Shown here in pieces: positions 1-9,253 of a stretch of DNA of 64,000 nucleotides. The translations under genes were made by a program, and so were the position numbers. The stretch spans positions 1 through 64,000 of the forward strand of contig JASHTS010000128.1 of the NCBI GenBank assembly GCA_030040425.1, in the 5' to 3' direction. The notes beneath the pieces were generated by a model. That model had not been told where the DNA came from, made no database searches, and saw nothing but the letters and a program-made list of their open reading frames with translations. The DNA comes from Acidobacteriaceae bacterium (lineage in GTDB: Bacteria > Acidobacteriota > Terriglobia > Terriglobales > Acidobacteriaceae). The first letter of the stretch is position 1, and each line of letters begins with the position of its first letter.

Positions 1-444
1 AGCCTCACTCTGTCGGCGACGGCGAGTTCCAGCTTGCCGGTGAGCTTCGTTTCGACCACGCCCGCGGTGTGCACGGTCTCGGGCAACACGGTTTCGCTGC
101 TCGAATATGGCAACTGCACCATCCAGGCGTCGCAGGCCGGCAACACCGGCTACTCCGCCGCGCCTCCGGTGACGCAGACCTTCCTTGTGCACCACGCCCC
201 CCAGACCATCAGCTTCGCGGCGATTCCGAGTCAGGCGGTGAACACCATGTTGACGCTGTCGGCCACGGCCAGTTCCGGTCTGCCGGTGAGCTTCTCCTCG
301 ACCACCACCGGCGTATGCACGGTTTCAGGGACGACGGCCTCGCTGATTGCCACCGGCACGTGCACCATTGAGGCATCGCAGGCGGGCAATACCATCTACC
401 AGCCCGCGCCGAACGTCGGGCACAGCTTTTTGGTGAAGCCGTAA
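1..444 (+). CDS. C-terminal end of an Ig-like repeat surface/secreted protein (5' end outside window)
   Basis: Frame open from nt 1 to the stop at 444; two tandem units of the form LPVSFxSTTxxVCTVSGxTxSLxxxGxCTIxASQAGNTxYxxAPxVxxxFLV. Confidence 0.75.
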   Translation, partial: SLTLSATASSSLPVSFVSTTPAVCTVSGNTVSLLEYGNCTIQASQAGNTGYSAAPPVTQTFLVHHAPQTISFAAIPSQAVNTMLTLSATASSGLPVSFSSTTTGVCTVSGTTASLIATGTCTIEASQAGNTIYQPAPNVGHSFLVKP

Positions 445-606
445 ACTGGTTTATATTCAGGGTTCTGTGATCGATCGCGCATGTCTCAACGGGCTCCTTC
501 TGGCCACAGTGCGGAGCCTCCGCAAGCAGCGACGGGAAGCAGTCTTTGGGTAGGCGTCCGCTTCTCGCCGTGTAGACAGTAGGGTGATCAAACTGGCGAT
601 GACCTT

Positions 607-1393
607 GTGAGCGCGACGATTCAAGTTTCTACCAGTGAATCTTCGAAATGGAGTTCATTGTACTCCGGCGGAGAAGCGCCGCATCGTCGTGGCGACACCT
701 GTTCCCGGGGCGTCGATTGCGCGAGTTGCGCGAGAGAACAGGGTCAACGCCAACCAGGTACCCACAGGCCCGAGCGCGATGGCTGTCCCGAGTGCGGCGG
801 CCAGTTGCGGCACTTCGGTGACGATGTCTCCGAACAACTGGAGTACGTTCCAGAGAGCTTCAAGGTCATCCGCCATGTTCGACCGAAGTTCGCCTGCACA
901 GGCTGCAATCGCGTGGTCGAAGCGCCGTCACCGTCGCGTCCGATCGAGCGCGGCCTTGCCGGACCCGGTCTGCTGGCTCATGTGATCTTCTCCAAGTACG
1001 CTGACCATCTGCCGTTGTTCCGGCGGTCGGAGATCTATGCCCGACAAGGAGTAGTGATCTCGCGTTCCACTCCGCCGGATGGGTCGGTGCAGCCAGTGAT
1101 CTGCTCGGTTCTCTGGTGGAGGCCATCGGCAAGCATGTTTTTGCCGGTCGCAAGCTCCATGCGGACGATACGCCCATACCGGTGCTTGCGCCCGGCAACG
1201 GCAAGACCAAGACCGGCTGTCTATGGACGTATGTACGCGATGAAAGACCGGCGGGCGAACAGGCCGCTCCTGCCGTCTGGTTCGCCTACTCGGAAGATCG
1301 CAGAGGAGAACATCCGAGGCAGCATCTGAAGAACTTCACCGGAGCTCCGCAGGCCGATGCTTACGCAGGCTCTCATCATCTGTACGGCATCTG
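607..1393 (+). pseudogene. IS66-family transposase remnant (OrfA-like HTH piece joined to broken TnpC)
   Basis: Frame at 635: TPAEKRRIVVATPVPGASIARVARENRVNANQV (IS66 OrfA-like). Frame at 607: CPECGGQLRHFGDDVSEQLEYVPESFKVIRHVRPKFACTGC...LLAHVIFSKYADHLPLFRRSEIYARQGV (TnpC zinc-finger and central part). Continues in another frame at 1116: HADDTPIPVLAPGNGKTKTGCLWTYVRDERPAG...ADAYAG. Confidence 0.8.
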
Positions 1394-1654
1394 ATGCCTG
1401 ACCATGTACACATGCTAATCTCGATACCGCCCAAGTACGCAGTGAGTCAGGTGATTGGGTTTATGAAGGGTAAGAGCGCGATCCACCTGGCGAGGGTGTA
1501 TGGAGAGCGGAAGCAGAACTATACCGGGCAGCACTTCTGGGCGCGGGGTTACATGGTGTCGACCGTGGGCCGGGACAAAAAGGCGATCCGGGACTATATC
1601 CGCAACCAGGAAGACGAAGACAAGCGCATCGACCAGATGCAGATTTGGAACTAA
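1394..1654 (+). pseudogene. IS200/IS605-family TnpA (Y1 HUH transposase), N-terminally truncated
   Basis: MPDHVHMLISIPPKYAVSQVIGFMKGKSAIHLARVYGE...FWARGYMVSTVGRDKKAIRDYIRNQE: HUH motif and catalytic Tyr helix present; residues before PDHVH missing; abuts the IS66 remnant. Confidence 0.8.
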
Positions 1655-1738
1655 CCGGCCGCCTTCAGGCGGTGCAATCAAACTGGGGCCGCGTTAGCGA
1701 CCCCCAACAGGCGCTTTGAGCGGCTCACACAAATAAGG

Positions 1739-1757
1739 CCCCCGGCTCTGCCGGGGG
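1739..1757. repeat. Perfect 8-bp inverted repeat (hairpin), possible IS end or terminator stem
   Basis: CCCCCGGC-TCT-GCCGGGGG about 85 bp after the IS200-like ORF; a smaller CCGCC-TTCA-GGCGG hairpin lies near 1660-1673. Confidence 0.5.
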
Positions 1758-2059
1758 ATACTTACCAACCCTTTTCGAGCACTCCCTTCCCTCAAGATGC
1801 GAAATTTCTCCCCAATCCGTTCTACTGGCGCGGTTCTGCAGAAGGAGAGCGGCGATAAGTTGAAGGTCTTTCGTCACTAGATGAGTGCTCCCGGCCTCAG
1901 TCTATCGAACCCAAACCGTCGGCGAATTCGCTCCGCCGTTCCACAACACGGCGCTGTCCGTGAAGTGCAGCCATAAACACCCAACGTGAGACAACTGGAC
2001 GGGGCGCGATTGCGAATGTTTTGTTGGGGTTAGTCAGTTGGAGTTGTCGGGCGTTCGAG

Positions 2060-2115
2060 TCAGTTTTCCCCTCATAACCGAAAGGTCGGTGGTTCAAATC
2101 CAGCCCCCGCAACCA
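2060..2115 (+). pseudogene. Degenerate initiator tRNA-Met 3'-half-like sequence
   Basis: CTCATAACCGAAAGGTCGGTGGTTCAAATCCAGCCCCCGCAACCA closely resembles the anticodon loop (CAT), T-arm and CCA end of bacterial fMet tRNA. Anticodon stem and T stem contain mismatches and no proper 5' acceptor strand is visible upstream. Confidence 0.6.
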
Positions 2116-2895
2116 ATTTGAATCAACGATATGCGTTGAGTCGCCAGGCGCAGCTTCCTATCGAAGTTGCGCCTGAGTTGCGTTTGGTGGCTGCAGTAAG
2201 CGTGCAAAGAATAATGGGTAGGGCGTCGGCCCCGCCCATCGTCGTCAGATCGCCTTTCGCCAAGCGTTATTGTCATGGAGTCAATTGCGACCGGGGTTCG
2301 GGGTTTCCCAGATCCCCCGGGGAAAGTCATTCTTATCCTTGATCAATCTCTGTTCAGGCTGCCCATATTGCTTTCTTGCCAGGCAACCCGATTACGCCAA
2401 CGGACCCAGCCCGACGTGACTTTGTCGTAGTCGGCTGGCTTTAGAATCCCGTTCATTTTCTCTTCGACAGCTTCCATGACTTCCACCCGTTCTCCGCGGC
2501 TACCCTTCTCAGCAAGGACCTCCGGAATCGGCCTACGGCAGGCAAAAACGGGGGTGAATTGTCCGCTTTCAGAGATTTCAATTCGCGGTCCCAGAACCTC
2601 GTTGCTCGGATTGGAGTTTGCCCCACCGAGGATCGTATTGATAGCGCCGATCTCTCCCGATATTCAGTGATCCTCGCTTGGAGTTTCCTCGGTTGCAAGC
2701 ACCGCGGTGGCCAGCTGGCTTACGCACTCGGCGCGAAGCTCAAGGAGATTAACTGTTCCCATGCTGTTTGCTCGCGATCTGCCCGATGCCGAGTGGGTGC
2801 CACCGAAATTCCTGCCGCTCGATGGCGAGGGCATTCTGTTCCTGAACGAACCGACCGCTGCCTGCGGCTGGTCAATCGGCGCAACGATCCAGGAG

Positions 2896-3855
2896 TTATT
2901 GAGTGAATTGAAGTGAGTAGGCGGTTGCCGGATCGAACGATCCCGGCACGATTTCAAGCGACTTGAGCTGGTCGCACGTGACCTGCCAGCGAGCGGCACT
3001 CATCTTGCCCACCTGTTCGTTGCTTCCGCCATCGCCGGTGATGAAGCCGCCGTCGCGGAGCGCCTGCGCGGTGTACGCCTCCTGTGCCGGGTTCAGTGCA
3101 GGATTGAGCTTGAGCAGCAGCGCATTGGTGGGACCGGGATCGCTGAGATACTGTTGCCAGCCGCGAATGCTGGCGCGAACGAATTTCGCCACAATGTCAG
3201 GGTGCTGCGCGGCAAAATCGCGCGTGGTGAATTGCACGCGATACGGGTCGTATCCAGACGAGCTGATCAGCATGGCGCGCACCTTCACGCCGGCCTCCCT
3301 GGCGAAAAACGGCTCGCTGGTGACAAAGATCTGCTGCACGTAGCCGGGGTCGGCCAGAAAGCTGGCGATCGAGCGCGTGGCAGGAATCTCGCGCACGTGG
3401 TCGAGGTTGTATCGCGCGATGACATACTTCAACCAGACGGCCCCGGTTTGTGCGGCGATGGTGTGCCCGTCCAGATCCTTGAAATTGCGAATCGGCGAAT
3501 CGGCGTGCACCATGACGGCCTGGGGGTCGTGTTGCATCGTGGCGGCAACGGCCAGCAGCGGCAATCCGTTGGAATCCCACTCCAGCATGTCGACGCTGGA
3601 GCCAAGACCGAATTCCGCCTTGCCTGTCGCCACGATCTGCGCAACGCTCCCGTACTGCGGCAGGGGCACAATCGACAAGTCGAGCCCTTCGCCCTGGTAG
3701 TAGCCGAGCATCTGCGCCGTATAAAATCCGCCGAGTTCCGGCTGCGGATACCAGTCAAGCTGAAGGCGGACCGGCGTGAGGCCCTTTTCAGAGCGGGATG
3801 AGCTGCCGTGACACCCGGTTAGGACGAGAGCAGCGGCTCCAACAAAGGCCGACAT
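2896..3855 (-). CDS. ABC transporter substrate-binding lipoprotein, NMT1/THI5-like
   Basis: Lipobox-like MSAFVGAAALVLTGCHGSS; VRLQLDWYPQPELGGFYTAQMLGYYQGEGLDLSIVP...AVWLKYVIARY typical of NMT1/THI5 SBPs; the listed 457-aa ORF is over-extended at its N-terminus. Confidence 0.85.
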   Translation of the reverse strand: MSAFVGAAALVLTGCHGSSSRSEKGLTPVRLQLDWYPQPELGGFYTAQMLGYYQGEGLDLSIVPLPQYGSVAQIVATGKAEFGLGSSVDMLEWDSNGLPLLAVAATMQHDPQAVMVHADSPIRNFKDLDGHTIAAQTGAVWLKYVIARYNLDHVREIPATRSIASFLADPGYVQQIFVTSEPFFAREAGVKVRAMLISSSGYDPYRVQFTTRDFAAQHPDIVAKFVRASIRGWQQYLSDPGPTNALLLKLNPALNPAQEAYTAQALRDGGFITGDGGSNEQVGKMSAARWQVTCDQLKSLEIVPGSFDPATAYSLQFTQ

Positions 3856-3977
3856 CAAGGTGAGAAAGGGTTGCAAGCGCAAGCGAGGCCTCGATAGCGA
3901 CGAAAGTTCCTTGCTATGAAACTTATCATGCAATGACAAGCCTAACGGCTCGCGCGGAGAATGACGTGAAGCCAGGC

Positions 3978-4003
3978 GCGAATTTTTTGACGCGTAAATT
4001 CGC
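3978..4003. promoter_or_regulatory. Inverted repeat in the divergent promoter between the SBP gene and the deaminase operon
   Basis: GCGAATTT-N10-AAATTCGC, perfect 8-bp arms. Confidence 0.45.
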
Positions 4004-4024
4004 CTTGCTGTGCTAAGTTCAGAC

Positions 4025-4579
4025 ATGGGACTGGCATCCGCTACCCCACACCGCACAACCAGACTCAACCCGCGCATCGCCGCCTCTGGGGCCGATTGCG
4101 AACAAATGGCTGCGCTCATCGCTTTCACCGCGCGGAGCCTGAAGAGCGCGTTTCCGCGACCCTTCGGGGCATCTGTGGTAGACACGGCCTCAGGAAAATT
4201 ATTGCTCCGCGCTTTGAATGCGGTCAGGCAGGAGTTCGATCCCAGTGCGCATGCCGAGGTCCGCGCCATTCGCCTGGCAACAAAGCGCCTCAGAATGATT
4301 TCACTGGCAGGCTACACGTTGTATACCACCTGCGAGCCATGTCCCATGTGCATGAGCGCGGCGTTGTGGGCAGGATTGGACCGCGTCGTCTACGGGGCGG
4401 CAATTGAAGATGCAAACCGGCACTGCATGCAAATACTGATTCCTGCTGCCGAAGTTGCGGCACGCGCCGACATGTCCTGCGTCGTCGAAGGCCCGTTGCT
4501 GCGCGAACATTGCAACTCGCTATTCACGCATCCACACATGTTACGGGCGTTTCGCACGTGGCCCTCCCGGAAGAAGTGA
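4025..4579 (+). CDS. Cytidine/guanine deaminase-like (CDA superfamily) nucleobase deaminase
   Basis: HAEVRAIR and TCEPCPMCMSAALWAG zinc motifs; ATG 4025 preferred over GTG 4010. Confidence 0.85.
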   Translation: MGLASATPHRTTRLNPRIAASGADCEQMAALIAFTARSLKSAFPRPFGASVVDTASGKLLLRALNAVRQEFDPSAHAEVRAIRLATKRLRMISLAGYTLYTTCEPCPMCMSAALWAGLDRVVYGAAIEDANRHCMQILIPAAEVAARADMSCVVEGPLLREHCNSLFTHPHMLRAFRTWPSRKK

Positions 4580-4621
4580 GGCCGGGCCGAACGCGCTTAG
4601 CCCGTTGGAGGTCTCCTAGCC

Positions 4622-5983
4622 ATGGACCAGCATCTTGCCGCTGAACTTTGCGGAGTTCTTGGCGAAGGCTCGCGAGTGTTGACTGAGCCGGCCGTGCTCG
4701 ATCGCCTCTCGCACGACTTCTACTGGTACTCGCCGGTGCTGCGCCCGCTGCTCGTAAACAAAAATGGCGACGTGGCAGTCCAGCCGGTCAGCACAGATGA
4801 GATCCTGGCGGTGCTTCACTACGCCGGAGAACACCATGTGCCCGTAACGGTGCGGGGCGCAGGCACCGGCAACTACGGCCAGTGCGTACCGCTCCACGGA
4901 GGCATCGTGCTCGATCTGTCGTTAATGGACAAACTCGAAGAAATTACGCCTGACGGCGTGGCCGTGTGCCAGCCGGGCTTGCGCCTGGGCGCGCTCGAAA
5001 CCGAAGCGCGCAAGCGCGGATGGGAGCTACGCATGTATCCCTCCACGCTGGTCAAGGCCTCGGTCGGCGGCTTTCTCGGCGGCGGATCCGGAGGCATCGG
5101 GTCTGTCGCGCATGGCGCCCTGCGCGATTTTGACAACGTGCGCGCCTTCGAGCTCGTCACCATGGAAGATCCGCCGCGCGTTGTGCGGCACGAGGGCTCG
5201 TCCGTCCACGAGATTCTGCACGCGTGGGGCACAAACGGCGTCCTCACGCGCATCTGGTTCGCACTCGCGCCCGCTGTCGAGTGGACGCAGGCTACAGCGG
5301 TCTTTGACACCTATCCGCAAGCTTTCCGTTTCACGCAGTCCATTGCCGCAGATCCAGCCTGGACGAAGCGGCTTGCCACGGTGTTCGAGTGGCCCATCCC
5401 TTCATTCTTTACACCGATCAGGGAAACCACGCGCGAAGGCAAAGCGCTGGCGCTCCTGATGATTGCGTCGGCACAGGCAGAAGACTTCGGCGCGGCGGTG
5501 AAAGCCGCTGGCGGCGAGGTCACCTTTTCCGGGCCATACGAGGGCCCGCGCACGCGGCCGCTGTTGAGTGATTACACGTGGAATCACACCACCCTGTGGG
5601 CCATGAAGGCCGATCCCGCTTATACCTATCTGCAGTGCGGCTTTTCGGCGACCGAGTGCGAGGAACAGTTTCGACTGCTGCGCGAGCGCTACGGGCAGGA
5701 AGTCCTTTTCCACATCGAGTTCATGAAAAACGGCGACGGACAGGTGATTCCCGGCGCGATTCCCGTGGTGCGCTTCTCCACTGAAGAACGATTAAACGAC
5801 ATGATCGCTTACTGCCGCGCAATCGGAGTTTCCGTCGCCAACCCACATGTAAATTACCTTGAGGACGGCGGCCGCTTTCGCCCGGATCATGTCCAGTTGC
5901 TCGCCAAGCAAAGATACGATCCGCGCGGCCTGCTCAACCCCGGCAAAATGATCAGCTTTCGCAAGCAGGCGGTGATCCGGTGA
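4622..5983 (+). CDS. FAD-binding (PCMH/GlcD-like) oxidase
   Basis: HVPVTVRGAGTGNYGQCVPLHGGIVLDLSLMDKLEEI...GGFLGGGSGGIGSVAHGAL...YDPRGLLNPGKM. Confidence 0.85.
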   Translation: MDQHLAAELCGVLGEGSRVLTEPAVLDRLSHDFYWYSPVLRPLLVNKNGDVAVQPVSTDEILAVLHYAGEHHVPVTVRGAGTGNYGQCVPLHGGIVLDLSLMDKLEEITPDGVAVCQPGLRLGALETEARKRGWELRMYPSTLVKASVGGFLGGGSGGIGSVAHGALRDFDNVRAFELVTMEDPPRVVRHEGSSVHEILHAWGTNGVLTRIWFALAPAVEWTQATAVFDTYPQAFRFTQSIAADPAWTKRLATVFEWPIPSFFTPIRETTREGKALALLMIASAQAEDFGAAVKAAGGEVTFSGPYEGPRTRPLLSDYTWNHTTLWAMKADPAYTYLQCGFSATECEEQFRLLRERYGQEVLFHIEFMKNGDGQVIPGAIPVVRFSTEERLNDMIAYCRAIGVSVANPHVNYLEDGGRFRPDHVQLLAKQRYDPRGLLNPGKMISFRKQAVIR

Positions 5984-6774
5984 AAACCTGGATTCCCGAA
6001 GCGCGCAACTTTGCATATCTCACTTGGAAGCAGGTGGACGCCCTGCCGCGCGCGTCCACGCTTCTGGTGCTGCCCACGGCGGCCATCGAGCAACATGGGC
6101 CCCACCTGCCTCTCGAAACTGACACGCTGATCAACAATCTGCTGCTGGGCAAGGCCCTCGCTTTGGTCCCCGAAGAGTTGCATGTGTTCGCCCTCCCGCC
6201 CGTCTGCTACGGCAAGAGCAACGAGCACATGGGGTTTCCCGGCACGCTTTCCGTGCGCGCTGAAACTTTCATGGCCGTAGTGCGCGACGTGGGTGCGAGC
6301 ATCGCCTCGGCGGGGTTCAAGAAGCTGGTGCTCTACAATACGCACGGCGGCAATACCTCGCTGGTTGACGTGCTCGCCCGCGACTTGCGCGCTGAATTCG
6401 GCCTGCGCACGTTTTCGCTCTTTGGCTCGGCCGGCGCCACGTTCCAGGGCTTGAGCGCGCAGGAGCGCACTTACGGCTTCCACGCCGGCGAAGTCGAAAC
6501 CGCCTATCTGCTGCATGCTGCGCCCGAGCTCGTTCATCGCGGCGAATACACGGCCAACTACATTGCGCGCGTCGAGCGGCCGGATCCAATCAACCCCGAG
6601 GGTTCCTCGGCAAACTTTGCATGGCTCACGCGCGACATCGCTCCCAGCGGCGTGCTGGGCGATCCTTCTGCCGCCACCGCAGAAAATGGCGAGCGGTGGT
6701 CAAATGAAGCCGCTGCGTCCATCGCCAAACTTCTGGCCGCGATGGTTCACTTTGAACCGAGGCACGTCGCTTGA
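5980..6774 (+). CDS. Creatininase-family amidohydrolase
   Basis: VLPTAAIEQHGPHLPLETDTLINN, GFPGTLSVRAETF, YNTHGGN, HAGEVETAYLL; GTG start overlapping the upstream stop. Confidence 0.9.
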   Translation: MKTWIPEARNFAYLTWKQVDALPRASTLLVLPTAAIEQHGPHLPLETDTLINNLLLGKALALVPEELHVFALPPVCYGKSNEHMGFPGTLSVRAETFMAVVRDVGASIASAGFKKLVLYNTHGGNTSLVDVLARDLRAEFGLRTFSLFGSAGATFQGLSAQERTYGFHAGEVETAYLLHAAPELVHRGEYTANYIARVERPDPINPEGSSANFAWLTRDIAPSGVLGDPSAATAENGERWSNEAAASIAKLLAAMVHFEPRHVA

Positions 6775-8480
6775 CAATGATCGATTGCGGAGATGGTGTG
6801 AGGCTTGAGCGGGCCATCGAGTGCCGCTTGAGCGACGGGACCACACTTGTTTCCGATCATTACTACCCGGCGGCGATCGGCCCCTGGCCCACGCTGCTCA
6901 TGCGCCAGCCCTACGGCCGTGACATTGCATCGACGGTGACTTATGCGCACCCTGTGTGGTTCGCGCGGCAGGGATATCATGTCGCGATTCAGGACGTGCG
7001 CGGCCGCGGCGGCTCAGGTGGCGCGTTTTATCCGTTTCGACACGAGGGCCGCGATGGTGCGGAAACCATTGCATGGCTGCGCTCACATCCGGCGTGCAAT
7101 GGGCGCATCGGCATGTACGGTTTCTCCTATCAAGGCGCCACGCAACTGCTCGCTGCGGCAGAGCAACCGGAGGGCCTGCAGTGCATCGCGCCGCACATGA
7201 CGGCGGCCGATCTCTATCACGGCTGGTTTTATCATCACGGCGCGCTGCGCCTGAGCTCGGCGCTGGGCTGGGGTATGCAGATGCTGCGCGAGGACGCACG
7301 CCGCAAGGGATTGCGGCAAACGAGTGACCGGTTGGAAGAGGATTGGATCAACGTTCGTTCCCAGTCCATGCACGTACCCTACGGCGCACATCCCGCGATC
7401 GCCGATCCCGCGTTGCCCGGCTACGTGCGCGACTGGTTTGCGCATCGCGATTTCGGACCCTACTGGAACGATTTCGACGTAAGCACGCGCATCGATCGCA
7501 TCCAGGTTCCCGCGCTGCACCTCGCGGGCTGGTACGACACATATGCGGAGGGCTCGATCGCGGGCTATCTGGCGCTGCGCAACGGCGCAGGCAGCCCGTC
7601 CGCCCGCGAGAATCAATATTTGATTGCCGGACCATGGATTCACATTCCATGGGGAGATCGCGCGGGAGACTCGAGCTTTGGCGAAGCTGCAAATTTGTCG
7701 GTGGACCAGGTCCTGCTTCGCTGGCTCAATCACTGGCTCAAAGATTCCGGGGAATTCCATGGCGAACACCGCGTGCGCTATTTTCTGCTGGGCCGCAATG
7801 AGTGGCGCACCGCGGAAGAATGGCCCGCCGAAGCCGGTTGCATCCTTTATCTGCACAGCGCGGGCAATGCAAACTCACGCAAAGGAGACGGAAGCCTCAC
7901 GCTACAGGCGCCGGAGGGCGATGAGCCGCGCGATGTATTCGTCTACGACCCGGAAGTTCCCGTCTTTGCGCCGGGAGGGCCGCAGGCCTTAAGCGGGCCA
8001 TTGGACCAGTCCGCGCTGGAACTGAACAACAACGTTCTTGTCTACACTGCGGGGCCGGTGAAGCGCGAGATGGAAATCTTCGGACAGCCGCGCATGAAGC
8101 TTTGCGCTTCCACTTCAGCTCCGCATGCCGATTTCACCGCGAAGATCGTCCGCGTCATGCGCAATGGTCGAGCAGAGTTTCTTTGCATTGGAATTGCTCG
8201 CAGCTCCTGGCTCTTTCGCGATTCCGCCTATGCCACCGACGCAGTACATTCATGGGAATTCACGCTGGAGCCGATTGCCTTCACGCTCGCTCCGGGTGAG
8301 CGCCTTCGCCTTGAAATTGCGAGCTCCGCGTTTCCGCTGTACGATCGCAATCCATCCACCTCGACGCCGCCACAACACGCAGACCATTGGAACTGGTCGC
8401 GCTCGACTCAGCAGATTCTGCATTCAGCCGGCCATCCCTCGGCAGTCTATCTTCCTCTCCAAGGAGAACCGGGATGGTGA
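6771..8480 (+). CDS. CocE/NonD family hydrolase (X-Pro dipeptidyl-peptidase-like serine hydrolase)
   Basis: DVRGRGGSGGAFYPF, GRIGMYGFSYQGATQLLAA, C-terminal jelly-roll-like domain; start TTG 6771 or ATG 6777. Confidence 0.85.
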   Translation: MTMIDCGDGVRLERAIECRLSDGTTLVSDHYYPAAIGPWPTLLMRQPYGRDIASTVTYAHPVWFARQGYHVAIQDVRGRGGSGGAFYPFRHEGRDGAETIAWLRSHPACNGRIGMYGFSYQGATQLLAAAEQPEGLQCIAPHMTAADLYHGWFYHHGALRLSSALGWGMQMLREDARRKGLRQTSDRLEEDWINVRSQSMHVPYGAHPAIADPALPGYVRDWFAHRDFGPYWNDFDVSTRIDRIQVPALHLAGWYDTYAEGSIAGYLALRNGAGSPSARENQYLIAGPWIHIPWGDRAGDSSFGEAANLSVDQVLLRWLNHWLKDSGEFHGEHRVRYFLLGRNEWRTAEEWPAEAGCILYLHSAGNANSRKGDGSLTLQAPEGDEPRDVFVYDPEVPVFAPGGPQALSGPLDQSALELNNNVLVYTAGPVKREMEIFGQPRMKLCASTSAPHADFTAKIVRVMRNGRAEFLCIGIARSSWLFRDSAYATDAVHSWEFTLEPIAFTLAPGERLRLEIASSAFPLYDRNPSTSTPPQHADHWNWSRSTQQILHSAGHPSAVYLPLQGEPGW

Positions 8481-9253
8481 GCCAGAGGCAAACGCCGATT
8501 CCCGAGATTGCTTTCGACTGCGTGGGCAAGCGTTTTCGAAATGGCGCCATCGCGCTTGAGAACGTGTCGCTCACGGTCGAACGCGGCGAGTTCGTGACCT
8601 TGCTCGGACCCTCAGGCTGCGGGAAATCGACGCTCCTCAAGCTCATTGCCGGCTTAATTCCGGCGAGCCGAGGCCAAATCCAGGTGAACGGGATGACACC
8701 GGAAAACGCGCGCGAGATGATGAGCTTTATCTTTCAGGATGCAACCCTTCTGCCCTGGCGGACCGTGCAGGAAAACGTCGGCCTCGGCCTTGAGCTTGAA
8801 TACGCCTCGCGCGCCGTTCGCCAGGAACGGGTGATGGCGATGCTCGACCTGGTGGGTTTGCGCAACGTGGCGCGCAGCTATCCCCGTCAGCTTTCCGGCG
8901 GCATGAAAATGCGGGTTTCGATTGCTCGCGCGCTGGTAAGCCGGCCGCGGATTTTGCTCATGGATGAGCCATTCGCCGCGCTCGACGAAATGACGCGCGA
9001 CCGCTTGAACGAGGAGCTCTTACGGCTGCACGATGAACAGAAGTGGACCGTTGTATTCGTCACCCATTCCGTGGCGGAAGCGGTATTTCTTTCCACACGG
9101 GTTGTGATTCTCGCGCCGCATCCCGGCCGCGTGGCGCATGAAGTCGACGTGCATCTCGCCTGGCCGCGGAAAGCGGATACGCGCGAGTCGCTTGCCTTTG
9201 AGGAGATCGTCACGCAGGTCGCTCGATTCCTGCGGGGAGTCGTCGAGTCATGA
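8474..9253 (+). CDS. ABC transporter ATP-binding protein (SsuB/TauB/ThiZ-type)
   Basis: LGPSGCGKSTLLKLIAG, LSGGMKMRVSIARAL, ILLMDEPFAALDEMTR. Confidence 0.92.
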   Translation: MVSQRQTPIPEIAFDCVGKRFRNGAIALENVSLTVERGEFVTLLGPSGCGKSTLLKLIAGLIPASRGQIQVNGMTPENAREMMSFIFQDATLLPWRTVQENVGLGLELEYASRAVRQERVMAMLDLVGLRNVARSYPRQLSGGMKMRVSIARALVSRPRILLMDEPFAALDEMTRDRLNEELLRLHDEQKWTVVFVTHSVAEAVFLSTRVVILAPHPGRVAHEVDVHLAWPRKADTRESLAFEEIVTQVARFLRGVVES

